Assembly: GCA_017512985.1 (NCBI GenBank)
Contig: JAFWEJ010000002.1
Span: forward strand, 1 to 64,000
DNA from: Clostridia bacterium
GTDB taxonomy: Bacteria; Bacillota; Clostridia; Christensenellales; Aristaeellaceae
Length of the DNA stretch: 64,000 nt
Direction: 5' to 3'
Positions 35,501-44,370 of this stretch are shown in pieces. The stretch's first letter is position 1. Each line of letters begins with the position of its first letter. The notes under the pieces are model-generated. The model did not search any database, was not told the DNA's origin, and was given only the letters and a program-made list of their open reading frames with translations. Both the position numbers and the translations under genes were made by a program.

Positions 35501-36025
35501 GCGAAGGAAGCAGACGGTGCGGCGCGGGGTACGGCGGTCCACCGTTTCCTGTCCCTGGTGGACCTGGACGCGGTGCGGCAGGCGGGCGGCGCGGATTCGG
35601 AGATGCTGGCCGCGATGCGGGACAGGCTGGTGGAGCAGCAGGTTTTTACGGAGGAAGAAGGCTCCTGGATCAGGCCGGAGGTTGCAGCGGCGTTCTTTTC
35701 GTCGGATATCGGCCGGCGGATGCTGGCCAGTCCCGAGGTTCACCGGGAGTGGGATTTCAACCTTTGCCGGAGGGACCGGAACATGATCCTGCAGGGGATG
35801 ATCGACTGCGCGTTCCGGGAAGGAGACGGATGGATCCTCCTCGACTACAAGACTGACCGCATCCGGAACGAAGAGGACTTTACGGAGGAATACAGGCCGC
35901 AGCTGGAATGGTATGCCGCTGCCCTGCGGGAGCTGACCGGGAAGCCTGTGAAAGAAAGCTGGCTTTATGCACTGTCTGTGGATAAGGCGATCCGGGTTGA
36001 CCGGCCGGCAGAAGGCAAAAACTGA
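32573..36025 (+). CDS. addA: ATP-dependent helicase/nuclease subunit A
   Basis: 1150 residues. UvrD-type helicase motor with Walker A CSAAAGSGKTAVM, DEcQDiS motif (VDECQDISSIQ), VGDVKQSIYRFR, MTMHKSKGLQFPVVFC and YVAVTRAQEKLFL. The C-terminal RecB-type nuclease has the catalytic LLDYKTDRIRNE near 1090. AddAB resects double-strand breaks for recombination. The usual partner addB is not adjacent, unlike in most Firmicutes. A segment near residues 860-910 (WKITIYDNIKQKSVDNKEVIHNLEPWV) is encoded by DNA rich in DnaA boxes. AAGGAG lies 8 bases before the ATG. Confidence 0.92.
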   Translation: MPQWTEDQQKVIDSTSEKLVCSAAAGSGKTAVMIERIVRLIRDGADPFSFLVITFTNAAAAEMKEKIRKRLSEERSDGRIAAAAEKAGAMEVCTIHAFCQHLIRQEFQIVGVDPFFQICTGAQRERLFEKAFRQACNELKKLDDPDYRSFIRQYDPEEAKQIVTDVWQFIMSLPDPFGWLEDKTEDVPVSLDRTHPWFRTVARMMDEKILTMQVLIRHQLEMFDEYEKLDAYREVWKADRQIVEALERWKNSEPVREGELTGEFMRVPSLRNLNSLEIDWKDRYKKLRSQLKEQVGAVLSWMRADEQQMAKEFAGIRDSLRGLRKITEETQNAFEKNKARVRALDFTDLEHKAYRILTDPDGRTSVRSRYKHIFVDECQDISSIQNALIDALAGDGNTLFMVGDVKQSIYRFRLANPKLFQARIGAKGPEAGECIFLRENFRSRPEILETSNTIFRDVMRKSAADIDYTPDDELKPGRKDCAGDVPVNVDLLEQGEGLSKLETAAAHTAERILELVGTKQFRFRDIVILMPEVSTDGPKLTDMLKKQGIPVFFDGRGGFYEQPEVEAFRNLLMHLDNPRLDLPLLTVLVNPPFSFTEEELSLIRLKDMGRGVPFWQAFDKMAEENSVLGAKCRAAKKKTEDWRFQAARTRLKDFLWYLLEDSGIYAVFGAKYNGRAAQKNLRSFCLQAERAAEQGICVMREFLDFLSEQASGGEMQAASSLGNEDDLVRIMTMHKSKGLQFPVVFCLGLEKGLKGKPGDRVRLDEDLGICLRYKVPEWRLARRTAADEIFEWKKNHDVKAERICLLYVAVTRAQEKLFLVGTETNRTLWGMPSGDHRTAAAEDYLDCVMPALQDAEKESTTCAQGPKPWKITIYDNIKQKSVDNKEVIHNLEPWVETLLSAPPVDDLWKTDPDGNMPEKEENILKKYSVTALLQNARNRVFLEDDEQTPEEKRTPDYVERAMKRYRAGSRPAFMQPAKEADGAARGTAVHRFLSLVDLDAVRQAGGADSEMLAAMRDRLVEQQVFTEEEGSWIRPEVAAAFFSSDIGRRMLASPEVHREWDFNLCRRDRNMILQGMIDCAFREGDGWILLDYKTDRIRNEEDFTEEYRPQLEWYAAALRELTGKPVKESWLYALSVDKAIRVDRPAEGKN
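35215..35289. other. DnaA boxes inside addA
   Basis: Perfect TGTGGATAA (35215-35223) and perfect TTATCCACA (35232-35240) face each other as a 10-bp inverted repeat with a 6-base centre. A near-match TGTGGATGA follows at 35281-35289. They lie in the addA coding region. Confidence 0.65.
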
Positions 36026-36123
36026 TCAGCTGCAAAAGAGCGGATCCGGCAGACAGTATAAAGGAAAAACGGCAAAAACCGGGTTCGGGGATGGTCAGAA
36101 TTGTGACCGGAAAACCCAACAGG

Positions 36124-36249
36124 TTATCCACAGCTTGCGAAGCCTTGTATCATCGTCACTTACAAAAAAACGATCCGCAGGAGCGTGTGTTTTCAACGTT
36201 TCTGCGGATCGAACCATTTTTTGGAAGCCCTGTGCAAATCTGTGGATAA
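36124..36249. other. DnaA boxes downstream of addA (candidate oriC part 2)
   Basis: The 255-base gap 36026-36280 holds perfect DnaA boxes TTATCCACA (36124-36132) and TGTGGATAA (36241-36249), plus CTGTGGA fragments at 36251 and 36270. The terminator hairpin described separately lies between them. Confidence 0.65.
36171..36221. terminator. bidirectional terminator between addA and the MBL gene
   Basis: CGATCCGCAG (36171-36180) pairs perfectly with CTGCGGATCG (36202-36211); a T-run follows on each strand (AACCATTTTTTGG to the right, AAAAAAA to the left). Confidence 0.7.
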
Positions 36250-36280
36250 CCTGTGGAAATCGTTTCTGCCTGTGGACGGA

Positions 36281-37210
36281 TCAGGCCGGAGGATCATTGT
36301 TCTCTTCATCCGCCAGCGATGTAACAGGCAGATCGCTCTCGAGGAAAGGATCGTCCTCGGACAGCATTGTTTCCGCTTCGTCCAGCGGCAGTTCGGAATC
36401 GGCTCCGGATCCTTCCTGTTCTTCGGCCGCTTCCGTTTTTTCTGCTTCGTCCGCGGAAGGGAAGGAAACGTTCAGGTAACCCTCTTCATCCATCCCGATC
36501 CGCAGGCTGTCGCCGTATCCGGGCAGGGCTATGACTTCCGTCGTGCGGCAGCTGGCGGTGCGGGCGTAATCCACCGCAGTGTCCGCCCTGTGGAAATAAT
36601 GCATCGGGATCAGGATCCGCGGTTTCACGGCGAGAATGAAGTAGTTGGCGCCGGCTTCGTACATGGTTCCCTGCCTGGGATCCACCGGGAAGAACGCCAC
36701 GTCCACCTGTTCCTTTGAGATCGGCTGGACGGCCTTGCGGAATTCCGCGTCAGCTTCCTCGATCTCCTGCATGGTGGATTCTTCCCGCCAGTGCCAGAAA
36801 TTCAGGTCGCCGGCGTGAAAGACGCGGATGCCGCAGAAATCCGCCAGGAAGCTGACGCCCAGGTCCGTGGAATCAAAGGCGGTCACAGTCAGTTCTTCCG
36901 AGAGCTTCAGCGTGTCGCCCGGCGCCATGCGTTTGCCCCGCGTTCCCACGGGCATATCGGAGGAAACGATATAGGAAACATTCCCGGCGTCCGCCCAGGT
37001 GAAGACGACGGGATCGAGATGGTCGATATGTTCATGGCTGATGAAAACAAAGACGTTATCGTATTCAGCCAGCTTTTCCGGCGCGATCTGCCTGTCCGGG
37101 GCCAGTTCCCCGCGCTCCCCGCGCCAGTAGTCGAAAACAGCCAGGGTATGTTTGCTCGCAACGGAAAAACCGCTGTGATAGTAATGTGTGATCAACAGGT
37201 TTTGCTCCAC
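36281..37210 (-). CDS. metallo-beta-lactamase-fold hydrolase
   Basis: 309 residues from GTG 37210, chosen because GGAGG lies 10 bases upstream; an upstream in-frame ATG would add 16 residues without a site. Metal motif SHEHIDH with His59, His61, Asp63 and His64; later HAGDLNFWH (His-Asp) and PMHYFHR (His), giving a complete di-zinc set. Similar to the UlaG/YtnP-like group of MBL proteins. The last ~50 residues form a very acidic tail (AEKTEAAEEQEGSGADSE, DEAETMLSEDDP) that is unusual for the fold. Substrate unknown. Confidence 0.82.
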   Translation of the reverse strand: MEQNLLITHYYHSGFSVASKHTLAVFDYWRGERGELAPDRQIAPEKLAEYDNVFVFISHEHIDHLDPVVFTWADAGNVSYIVSSDMPVGTRGKRMAPGDTLKLSEELTVTAFDSTDLGVSFLADFCGIRVFHAGDLNFWHWREESTMQEIEEADAEFRKAVQPISKEQVDVAFFPVDPRQGTMYEAGANYFILAVKPRILIPMHYFHRADTAVDYARTASCRTTEVIALPGYGDSLRIGMDEEGYLNVSFPSADEAEKTEAAEEQEGSGADSELPLDEAETMLSEDDPFLESDLPVTSLADEENNDPPA

Positions 37211-37376
37211 GGGAACGGCACCTCCACGGCAATGCAAACAGCATCCTTCGTCTTTCAACCAAGGGAAAGAAGACTGATCATCTATATCTCAAAGCCGCCT
37301 GAAGGGAGAGGCAGCGAACCGTTGCTGAACAGGATTGTAACACTGTTTCCCACTTATGTCAAATTTTAGCCATCAT

Positions 37377-37385
37377 TTATCCACA
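37377..37385 (+). other. isolated perfect DnaA box
   Basis: TTATCCACA upstream of the MBL gene, in the 37211-37528 gap. Besides this box and the terminator below, the gap shows nothing else I can name. Confidence 0.5.
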
Positions 37386-37483
37386 AGAGCGTCAGTTTTT
37401 GGCAAGAATTTTTCATGTTTTGGCAATCGATCCCCACTGAAACCGAAAAAAACGTTTTGATTTGTGTTCTTTTACACACATGA

Positions 37484-37508
37484 AAAAGGAGGCCGCCGGA
37501 AAGCGGCC
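37484..37508 (-). terminator. terminator of the isomerase gene
   Basis: On the minus strand GGCCGC/GCGGCC with a 6-base loop is followed by TCCTTTTTC, about 20 bases beyond the stop. Confidence 0.7.
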
Positions 37509-37528
37509 CCCTGTGTGGGAACGGAAGA

Positions 37529-39016
37529 TCAGGCCCAGGGATTCTCTGTCGGATAGGGCAGGTTCTTGGGCTGGTTCCAGGCGATGTCCTTCACGCCCAG
37601 ATACTTGAAGACTTCGAACAGGAGCTTGCCGCAGTGCGCGAACGCAACGGCGCCGTGATGCGGATAGCGTTTCTGGACGAGCACATGGCGGTAGAAGCGG
37701 CCCATTTCCTTGATGGCAAAGATGCCGATGCCGCCGAAGGACTGGGTAGCCACGGGCAGCACTTCGCCCTCGGCCAGGTAGGCGCGTACTTCGCCTTCGG
37801 AGTCGCACTGCAGGCGGTAGAAGGTGATCGGACCGGCCGCAATGTCGCCTTCCAGCGTGCCGCGGGTGAAGTCCGGTTCGCTTCCTTCGGGCTCGAGCAG
37901 GCGGTGCTGGATCAGCTGGTACTTGATCGCGCGGCTGTCGCACATCTTGCAGCTGGGGGTGTTGCCGCAGTGGAAGCCCATGAAGGTGTCATGCAGCGTG
38001 TAGTCGAACTTGCCCTTGATATCCTTGTCGTAGATATATTCCGGCACGCTGTTGTTGATGTCCAGCAGGGTGACCGCGTCGCCGGTCAGGCAGGCGCCGA
38101 TGTACTCGCTCAGGCAGCCGTAGATATCCACTTCGCAGGATACCGGGATGCCGCGGGAGGCCAGGCGGCTGTTGACGTAGCAGGGTTCAAAGCCGAACTG
38201 GGACGGGAAGGCCGGCCAGCACTTGTCGGCAAAGGCAAAATACTTACGGGCGCCCTTGTGGGCTTCTGCCCAGTCGAGCAGGGTCAGTTCAAACTGGGCC
38301 ATGCGCTCCAGCATATCGCCGTAGTACTTGCCCTCGCCCATTTCCTTGGCCATGTCTTCGCACACGGCGGGAATGCGCTTGTCGCCGGCATGCTCCTTGT
38401 AGCTCACCAGCAGGTCCAGTTCGCTGTTCTCTTCGATTTCGATGCCCAGCTCGTACAGGCCCTTGATCGGCGCGTTGCAGGCGAAGAAGTCCTGGGGACG
38501 GGGTCCGAAGGTGATGATCTTCAGGTTCTTCAGGCCGACGATGACGCGGGCGATCGGGATGAACTCGGCGATCTTGTCAGCCAGCTCTTCCGCGGTGCCG
38601 ACGGGATATTCCGGGATGTAGCCCTTCAGGTGGCGCATGCCCAGGTTGTAGGAGCAGTTCAGCATGCCGCAGTATGCGTCGCCGCGGCCGTTGATCATGT
38701 CTCCGTCGCCTTCGGCGGCAGCCACGAACATGACGGGCCCGTCGAACTTCTCGGCGATCAGGGTCTCGGGGGTTTCCGGACCGAAGTTGCCCAGGAACAC
38801 GCATGCAGCGTTGCAGCCGGCAGCCTTGAGCTCTTCAACGGCCTTGAGCATATCCAGCTCGTTCTCGACCGTGGTCTTGATCTCAACAAAGTCCAGTTCC
38901 TTCTGGCCGCACTTTGCGGCGATGGCGGCGCGGCGCTTTTCGCTCAGCGCGATGGGGAAACAGTCGCGGCTGACGGCGATGAGTCCCAGCTTGATGACGG
39001 GAATGTTGTCCATCAT
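37529..39016 (-). CDS. L-fucose/L-arabinose isomerase-family protein
   Basis: 495 residues from ATG 39016, chosen by AGGAGG 9 bases upstream. N-terminal Rossmann-like domains start IPVIKLGLIAVSRDCFPIAL; motifs VFLGNFGPETPE, DIYGCLSEYIGACLTGDAVTLLDINN and FMGFHCGNTPSC resemble the FucIase/AraA superfamily, which binds Mn2+ through Glu/Asp/His. The Cys-rich FHCGNTPSCKMC segment is found in the distant fucose-isomerase-like group. No fucose or arabinose catabolic genes are nearby, so the substrate is uncertain. Codon use suggests high expression. Confidence 0.8.
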   Translation of the reverse strand: MMDNIPVIKLGLIAVSRDCFPIALSEKRRAAIAAKCGQKELDFVEIKTTVENELDMLKAVEELKAAGCNAACVFLGNFGPETPETLIAEKFDGPVMFVAAAEGDGDMINGRGDAYCGMLNCSYNLGMRHLKGYIPEYPVGTAEELADKIAEFIPIARVIVGLKNLKIITFGPRPQDFFACNAPIKGLYELGIEIEENSELDLLVSYKEHAGDKRIPAVCEDMAKEMGEGKYYGDMLERMAQFELTLLDWAEAHKGARKYFAFADKCWPAFPSQFGFEPCYVNSRLASRGIPVSCEVDIYGCLSEYIGACLTGDAVTLLDINNSVPEYIYDKDIKGKFDYTLHDTFMGFHCGNTPSCKMCDSRAIKYQLIQHRLLEPEGSEPDFTRGTLEGDIAAGPITFYRLQCDSEGEVRAYLAEGEVLPVATQSFGGIGIFAIKEMGRFYRHVLVQKRYPHHGAVAFAHCGKLLFEVFKYLGVKDIAWNQPKNLPYPTENPWA

Positions 39017-39240
39017 GGGTGATATCCTCCTCAAATTTCTTTATGACCGTAAAGATGTACGGACTAACCTATTGTTAAGAATAGCATTCCGGTTGCCGGA
39101 AGTCAATGTAAAATGAGATTTTTTAACTGTTTCAGGACCATTTTGAACAAATACGGAGACCGGAAATGTGCCTGTTCTTCCGGAAGGACACAAGATGTTG
39201 TGAATGCCCGGAACGGGTGAAAAATATACCGAAATATATG

Positions 39241-39269
39241 TTGCAAATCAAAGGAAAAACGGGTACAAT
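39241..39269 (+). promoter_or_regulatory. promoter of gapA
   Basis: TTGCAA (39241-39246), 17-base spacer, TACAAT (39264-39269), 56 bases before the gapA ATG. The remainder of the 39017-39324 gap holds nothing obvious. Confidence 0.65.
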
Positions 39270-39324
39270 ACCCTGCGGAACTTATTACGCGCAAACGCGG
39301 ATTATTAAGAGGAGGGTTTTTTCC

Positions 39325-40356
39325 ATGGCAGTTAAAGTTGCGATTAATGGCTTCGGCCGCATCGGCCGTCTTGCGTTCCGTCAGATGTTCGGCGCTCCGG
39401 GTTACGAAGTCGTCGCCATCAATGACCTGACCAGCCCCGCGATGCTGGCCCACCTGCTGAAGTATGATACCGCCCAGAAGGGCTACTGCGGCGTGATCGG
39501 CGAGAACAAGCACACCGTCGAAGCGACCGAGAATTCCATCATCGTTGACGGCAAAGAGATCACCATCTACGCCATCAAGGATGCCAAAGAGTGCCCCTGG
39601 GGCGAACTGGGCGTAGACGTCGTGCTGGAGTGCACCGGTTTCTACACCTCCAAGGAAAAGTCCATGGCCCATATCGAAGCCGGCGCCAAGAAGGTTGTTA
39701 TCTCCGCTCCCGCGGGCAATGACCTGCCGACCATCGTTTACAACGTCAACCACAACACCCTGAAGCCCGAAGACCAGGTCATCTCCGCTGCCAGCTGCAC
39801 CACCAACTGCCTGGCGCCCATGACCAAGGCCCTGAACGATGCCTTCCCGATCCAGGCCGGCATCATGACCACCGTGCATGCCTACACCGGCGACCAGATG
39901 ATCCTGGACGGCCCGCACCGCAAGGGTGACCTGCAGCGTGCCCGTGCCGGCGCCGCCAACATCGTGCCGAACTCCACCGGCGCTGCCAAGGCCATCGGCC
40001 TGGTTATCCCGGAACTGAACGGCAAGCTGATCGGCTCCGCCCAGCGCGTCCCGGTTCCCACCGGCTCCACCACGATCCTCGTGGCCGTTGTGAAGGGCAA
40101 GGATGTTACCAAGGAAGCTATCAATGAAGCCATGAAGGCCCAGGCTTCCGAATCCTTCGGCTACACCACCGAGAAACTCGTTTCCTCCGATATCATCGGC
40201 ATGACCTACGGCTCCCTGTTCGATGCCAACCAGACCATGGTCAACAAGATCGACGACGACACCTATCAGGTGCAGGTCGTTTCCTGGTACGACAATGAGA
40301 ACAGCTACACCAGCCAGATGGTCCGCACCATCAAGTACTTCGCCGAGCTCAAGTAA
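39325..40356 (+). CDS. gapA: glyceraldehyde-3-phosphate dehydrogenase
   Basis: 343-residue glycolytic NAD-dependent enzyme. NAD-binding [14 protein letters not shown], catalytic Cys in [36 protein letters not shown] and [19 protein letters not shown] 39325 has GGAGGG about 8 bases upstream; the longer open frame upstream is leader. Very biased codon use (GGC, AAG, ATC), as in pfp. Confidence 0.96.
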   Translation: MAVKVAINGFGRIGRLAFRQMFGAPGYEVVAINDLTSPAMLAHLLKYDTAQKGYCGVIGENKHTVEATENSIIVDGKEITIYAIKDAKECPWGELGVDVVLECTGFYTSKEKSMAHIEAGAKKVVISAPAGNDLPTIVYNVNHNTLKPEDQVISAASCTTNCLAPMTKALNDAFPIQAGIMTTVHAYTGDQMILDGPHRKGDLQRARAGAANIVPNSTGAAKAIGLVIPELNGKLIGSAQRVPVPTGSTTILVAVVKGKDVTKEAINEAMKAQASESFGYTTEKLVSSDIIGMTYGSLFDANQTMVNKIDDDTYQVQVVSWYDNENSYTSQMVRTIKYFAELK

Positions 40357-40366
40357 TTGAGTCAAA

Positions 40367-40445
40367 TGAGATCCCTCCGCTTCGGCCGGGATGACTCCTG
40401 AGATGTCATTTCGACCAAGGCCGCAGGCCGCGTGGAGAAATCTCA
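40367..40445. repeat. interspersed palindromic repeat, copy 1
   Basis: A 79-base element begins TGAGATCCCTCCGCTTCGG, contains TGTCATTTCGACCAAG and ends CGCGTGGAGAAATCTCA. The termini are inverted repeats (TGAGAT/ATCTCA). A second, longer copy lies at 48036-48315 with the same ends and the same core. Confidence 0.8.
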
Positions 40446-40589
40446 TGAAACCAACGAAGTAAAGGATTTGCGAAACATGCCCGCTGTCGGAGTGATCCGC
40501 CAGCGGGTATTTTTATGCTCCGATGGTTCAGTGAGACGAGTAACAGAACATGACATGACTTTCGACCGATATACAGGAGACTGAACCAT

Positions 40590-42527
40590 ATGGAAAACAT
40601 TCAGAGCCAGGATCACATCCAGCCCCGGAAGGGCCGGGGAAAACTGATCTGGCAGTTCTTAAAAGGAAGCAAAGCTTTCTTCATTATATGTATGCTCTGT
40701 TCCGCCATCTCCGGCCTGGCTGAGACGGTGACGCCCCAGATTGTGCGCGTGACGGTGGACAACATCATCGGTTCCACGCCCGTTGACACGCTGAGCCCGT
40801 TCATCCGCTCCCTCCTGGACGCCTTCGGCGGAGCGGATCACCTGCGCCGGAACCTGTGGATCATGGCGCTGGCAGTGGTGGCCGTATCCGTGATCAAGGT
40901 CGCGGCGGTCTACTGCTTCCGTGTGTTCAACGCGCGCGGCAGCGAGACGCTGGTCAAGAATATGCGCGATACGCTGTACCGCCATATTGAGCACCTGCCC
41001 TTCCAATGGCACATGCAGAACCATACCGGCGATATCATCCAGCGCTGTACCAGCGATATCGACACCACCCGGAACTTCATTTCCGAGCAGCTGATCGTGT
41101 TGATCCGGATCCTGTTCATGCTCATCATGTCCATGATGTTCATGTTCAGCATGAACGTGGGCCTGACGCTGATCGCCATGATCCCGCTGCCGGTCATCCT
41201 CTGGTATTCGCTGTTCTTCCACCACAAATTCCGCAAGGGGTTCCAGGAATGCGACGAAAACGAGGGCAAGCTCTCCGCCATGGTGCAGGAAAACCTGACC
41301 GGCGTCCGCGTGGTGCGCGCCTTCGGGCGGGAACGCTATGAGCGGGACCGCTTCGGGAAACAGAACTCGTTCTATACTTCCCTGTGGGTGAAGCTCGGAC
41401 GGCTGATGGCCTTCTTCTGGTGCTCCGCGGACATCCTCTCCGGTGTGCAGATCATGCTGGTCGTGATTTTCGGCGTGCTGTTCTGCCTCAACCGGGGCAT
41501 GACCGCCGGCGAATTCATCGCGTTCATCAGCTACAACGGGATGCTGGTCTGGCCTGTGCGCCAGCTGGGCCGGATGATCAGCGAAATGTCCAAGGCCGGC
41601 GTCGGCATTGACCGTATCGGCTATATCATGGACGCAGAAGAGGAAAAGGACGCGCCCGGTTCGCTTGAGCCGCCCATGAACGGCGACATCCGCTTTGATC
41701 ATGTGTCCTTCAGCTATGAAGGCAGCCCGGAGATGCTGCACGACGTCAGCCTGACGATTCCTGCCGGCACCACGCTGGGCATCCTCGGCGGCACCGGCTC
41801 GGGCAAGAGTACGATGATGTACCTGCTGGACCGGCTGTACGACCTGCCGGAAGACGGCGGAAAGATCACAATTGGCGGTACGGACATCCGGCAGATCAGA
41901 CGGGAACACCTGAGAAGGAATGTCGGCATCGTGCTGCAGGAGCCCTTCCTCTTCTCCCGGACGCTGCGCGAGAACATCGGCATCACCGTTCCGGACCTGC
42001 AGGAGGAGGAACTGCGTACCGCGGCACGTGCCGCGTGCCTGGACGATACGATCCAGTCCTTTACCAAAGGCTATGACACGGCCGTGGGCGAGCGGGGCGT
42101 GACCCTGTCCGGCGGCCAGAAGCAGCGGGCGGCCATCGCCCGGATGCTGACCCGGCCCACACCCATCATGATCTTTGACGACTCGCTTTCCGCTGTGGAT
42201 ACGGAGACCGACGCGAAGATCCGCGCCGAGCTGGAGAAGCGGTTCGGCTCTGCCACGATCATCCTCATCTCCCACCGGATTACGAGCCTCGCGAAGGCGG
42301 ATCAGGTGCTGGTACTGGATCACGGCAGGGTGGCGCAGCTGGGCACGCCTGAAGAGCTCAGCAAACAGGAAGGCCTTTATAAGGAAATTGAAAATATTCA
42401 GGCGGATTCGTCCGAATCTCTGATTCGGGAAACGAATCCCCTGCCACAGGAGTCCATTGCCGCGAACGGCAGTGAAGCGGGAATGGTTAACGACGATCGC
42501 AAAGCGCGCAAGGAGGTGAACGCGTAA
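40590..42527 (+). CDS. ABC exporter half-transporter with degenerate ATP site
   Basis: 645 residues: six-helix type IV exporter membrane domain (about 25-330) and ATPase domain (350-600). Walker A GGTGSGKS and signature LSGGQKQR are intact, but after Walker B the catalytic Glu is Asp (IMIFDDSLSAVD). Same pattern as the degenerate subunit of heterodimeric exporters such as TM287/288 or BmrCD. The stop shares its last base with the ATG of the next exporter gene. Substrate unknown, likely drugs or lipids. Confidence 0.9.
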   Translation: MENIQSQDHIQPRKGRGKLIWQFLKGSKAFFIICMLCSAISGLAETVTPQIVRVTVDNIIGSTPVDTLSPFIRSLLDAFGGADHLRRNLWIMALAVVAVSVIKVAAVYCFRVFNARGSETLVKNMRDTLYRHIEHLPFQWHMQNHTGDIIQRCTSDIDTTRNFISEQLIVLIRILFMLIMSMMFMFSMNVGLTLIAMIPLPVILWYSLFFHHKFRKGFQECDENEGKLSAMVQENLTGVRVVRAFGRERYERDRFGKQNSFYTSLWVKLGRLMAFFWCSADILSGVQIMLVVIFGVLFCLNRGMTAGEFIAFISYNGMLVWPVRQLGRMISEMSKAGVGIDRIGYIMDAEEEKDAPGSLEPPMNGDIRFDHVSFSYEGSPEMLHDVSLTIPAGTTLGILGGTGSGKSTMMYLLDRLYDLPEDGGKITIGGTDIRQIRREHLRRNVGIVLQEPFLFSRTLRENIGITVPDLQEEELRTAARAACLDDTIQSFTKGYDTAVGERGVTLSGGQKQRAAIARMLTRPTPIMIFDDSLSAVDTETDAKIRAELEKRFGSATIILISHRITSLAKADQVLVLDHGRVAQLGTPEELSKQEGLYKEIENIQADSSESLIRETNPLPQESIAANGSEAGMVNDDRKARKEVNA

Positions 42528-44347
42528 TGGAACAGGCCATGCATAACGAACAGGACTACAAGTCCCTGCCGTTCTTCGGCATTCCCCGGCTCTTCCCGTA
42601 CCTGAAGAAGTACCGGAAGACCCTGACCTGGATGGTGGTCTGCGGCCTGCTGGGCACCGGCGTGGATATCAGCATGCCCGTGCTGCAGCGTTACGCGCTC
42701 AACCACTTCATTACCCTGCGCACGCTGGATACCCTGCCCTGGTATATCCTGATCTACGTGGTTTTGATCATCTTCGCCTCCTGCGTGAACTTCGTTTCCT
42801 GCAACGGCGCGATGAAGACAGAGGTTTCCGTGAACCGGGACCTGCGCGCGGAGGCATTCAACCACCTGCAGACGCTGTCCTTCTCCTATTACAACCAGAA
42901 CAGCGTGGGCTGGATTCATTCCCGGGTCATGTCGGACACGTCCCGGATCGGCAGCCTCGTGTCCTGGTCCATGATGGACGCGGTCTGGCACACAAGCTAC
43001 CTGGTCGGCTCCCTTGTAGTGATGCTGGTCATCAACGCCCGCCTGGCACTGATGGTCATGGTAATCCTGCCGCTGATTGTGATCCTCTTCTCCCTTTTCC
43101 AGAAGAAGCTGATTCTGGCTAACCGGAAGATCCGCGAGCTGAACTCCCGCATCACGGGGGATTTCAACGAGGGTATCACCGGCGCGAAGACCATCAAGAC
43201 CCTGGTCGTAGAAGACAAGATGGCCGGGGACTTCGTGAAGGATACCGGGGAGTACAAGGGCACCTCGATCCGCGCGGCCCGGCTGCGCGGCGCCTTCTCC
43301 GTCACGATGCACCTGGCGTCATCCCTGGCGCTGGCGATCGTCCTGTGGCAGGGCGGCTATATCGCGGCGGAAGAGGTCGGCACTTTCTCCATGTTCATGT
43401 CCTATGCCCAGGGCATGATGGAACCTGTCCGCTGGATTGTGGACGCGATCTCGGACGTGATTACAACCCAGGTGAACATCGAGCGCCTGACCCGCCTGCT
43501 TGGCACCAGGTCGGACGTGACCGATACGCCGGAAGTAATTGAAAAATACGGCGATTCCTTCAACCCGAAAAAGGAGAACTGGGAACCCATCCGCGGAGAC
43601 ATCGAGTTTGAGGACGTCTCCTTCCGCTATCCGGACGGCGACGAGTATGTGCTGGAGCACTTCAGCCTGAAGATTCCCTTCGGAAGCAACATCGCCATCG
43701 TGGGTGAGACCGGCGCGGGCAAGAGCACCCTGGTGAACCTGGTCTGCCGCTTTTTCGAGCCCACGGAGGGCAAGGTGCTCATCGACGGGCGCGACGCCCG
43801 CGAGCGGAGCCAGCTCTGGCTCCACAGCGCCATCGGCTATGTGCTGCAGACGCCGCACCTCTTCTCCGGAACGATCCGGGAGAACCTGCTCTACGGCAAC
43901 CCGAACGCCACACAGGAAGAGATCGACCGGGCCCTGAAGCTGGTCTCCGCCGACCAGGTGGTGGCCAAAATGGAAAAGGGTATCGACACGGATGTCGGCG
44001 AGGGAGGCGACCTGCTCTCCACCGGCGAAAAGCAGCTGATTTCCTTTGCCCGCGCGATTCTCGCGGATCCCCGCATTCTCGTGCTGGACGAGGCGACCGC
44101 TTCCGTGGACACCCTGACCGAGCAGCGGATCCAGTCCGCCATCGACACGGTTATCCAGGGCAGGACCTCGCTGGTCATCGCCCACCGCCTCTCCACTGTC
44201 CGCAACGCCGACCTGATCCTCGTGGTGAAGGACGGTCGGATCGTGGAACAGGGCACCCACAGGGAACTCATCGCCGCGAAGGGCCCCTATTACCGGCTCT
44301 ACACCCGGCAGTATGAAGACGAACAGACCAAGGGAATCCTGCAGTAA
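42527..44347 (+). CDS. ABC exporter half-transporter with catalytic ATP site
   Basis: 606 residues; membrane domain about 25-310 and ATPase domain 340-590. Walker A GETGAGKS and Walker B with catalytic Glu (ILVLDEATASVD) are canonical, but the signature is LSTGEKQ instead of LSGGQ. Paired with the upstream protein, one composite site would be active and one degenerate. GGAGG lies 7 bases before the ATG, inside the preceding gene. Confidence 0.9.
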   Translation: MEQAMHNEQDYKSLPFFGIPRLFPYLKKYRKTLTWMVVCGLLGTGVDISMPVLQRYALNHFITLRTLDTLPWYILIYVVLIIFASCVNFVSCNGAMKTEVSVNRDLRAEAFNHLQTLSFSYYNQNSVGWIHSRVMSDTSRIGSLVSWSMMDAVWHTSYLVGSLVVMLVINARLALMVMVILPLIVILFSLFQKKLILANRKIRELNSRITGDFNEGITGAKTIKTLVVEDKMAGDFVKDTGEYKGTSIRAARLRGAFSVTMHLASSLALAIVLWQGGYIAAEEVGTFSMFMSYAQGMMEPVRWIVDAISDVITTQVNIERLTRLLGTRSDVTDTPEVIEKYGDSFNPKKENWEPIRGDIEFEDVSFRYPDGDEYVLEHFSLKIPFGSNIAIVGETGAGKSTLVNLVCRFFEPTEGKVLIDGRDARERSQLWLHSAIGYVLQTPHLFSGTIRENLLYGNPNATQEEIDRALKLVSADQVVAKMEKGIDTDVGEGGDLLSTGEKQLISFARAILADPRILVLDEATASVDTLTEQRIQSAIDTVIQGRTSLVIAHRLSTVRNADLILVVKDGRIVEQGTHRELIAAKGPYYRLYTRQYEDEQTKGILQ

Positions 44348-44370
44348 AGAGTTACAATATAAACTATAAG

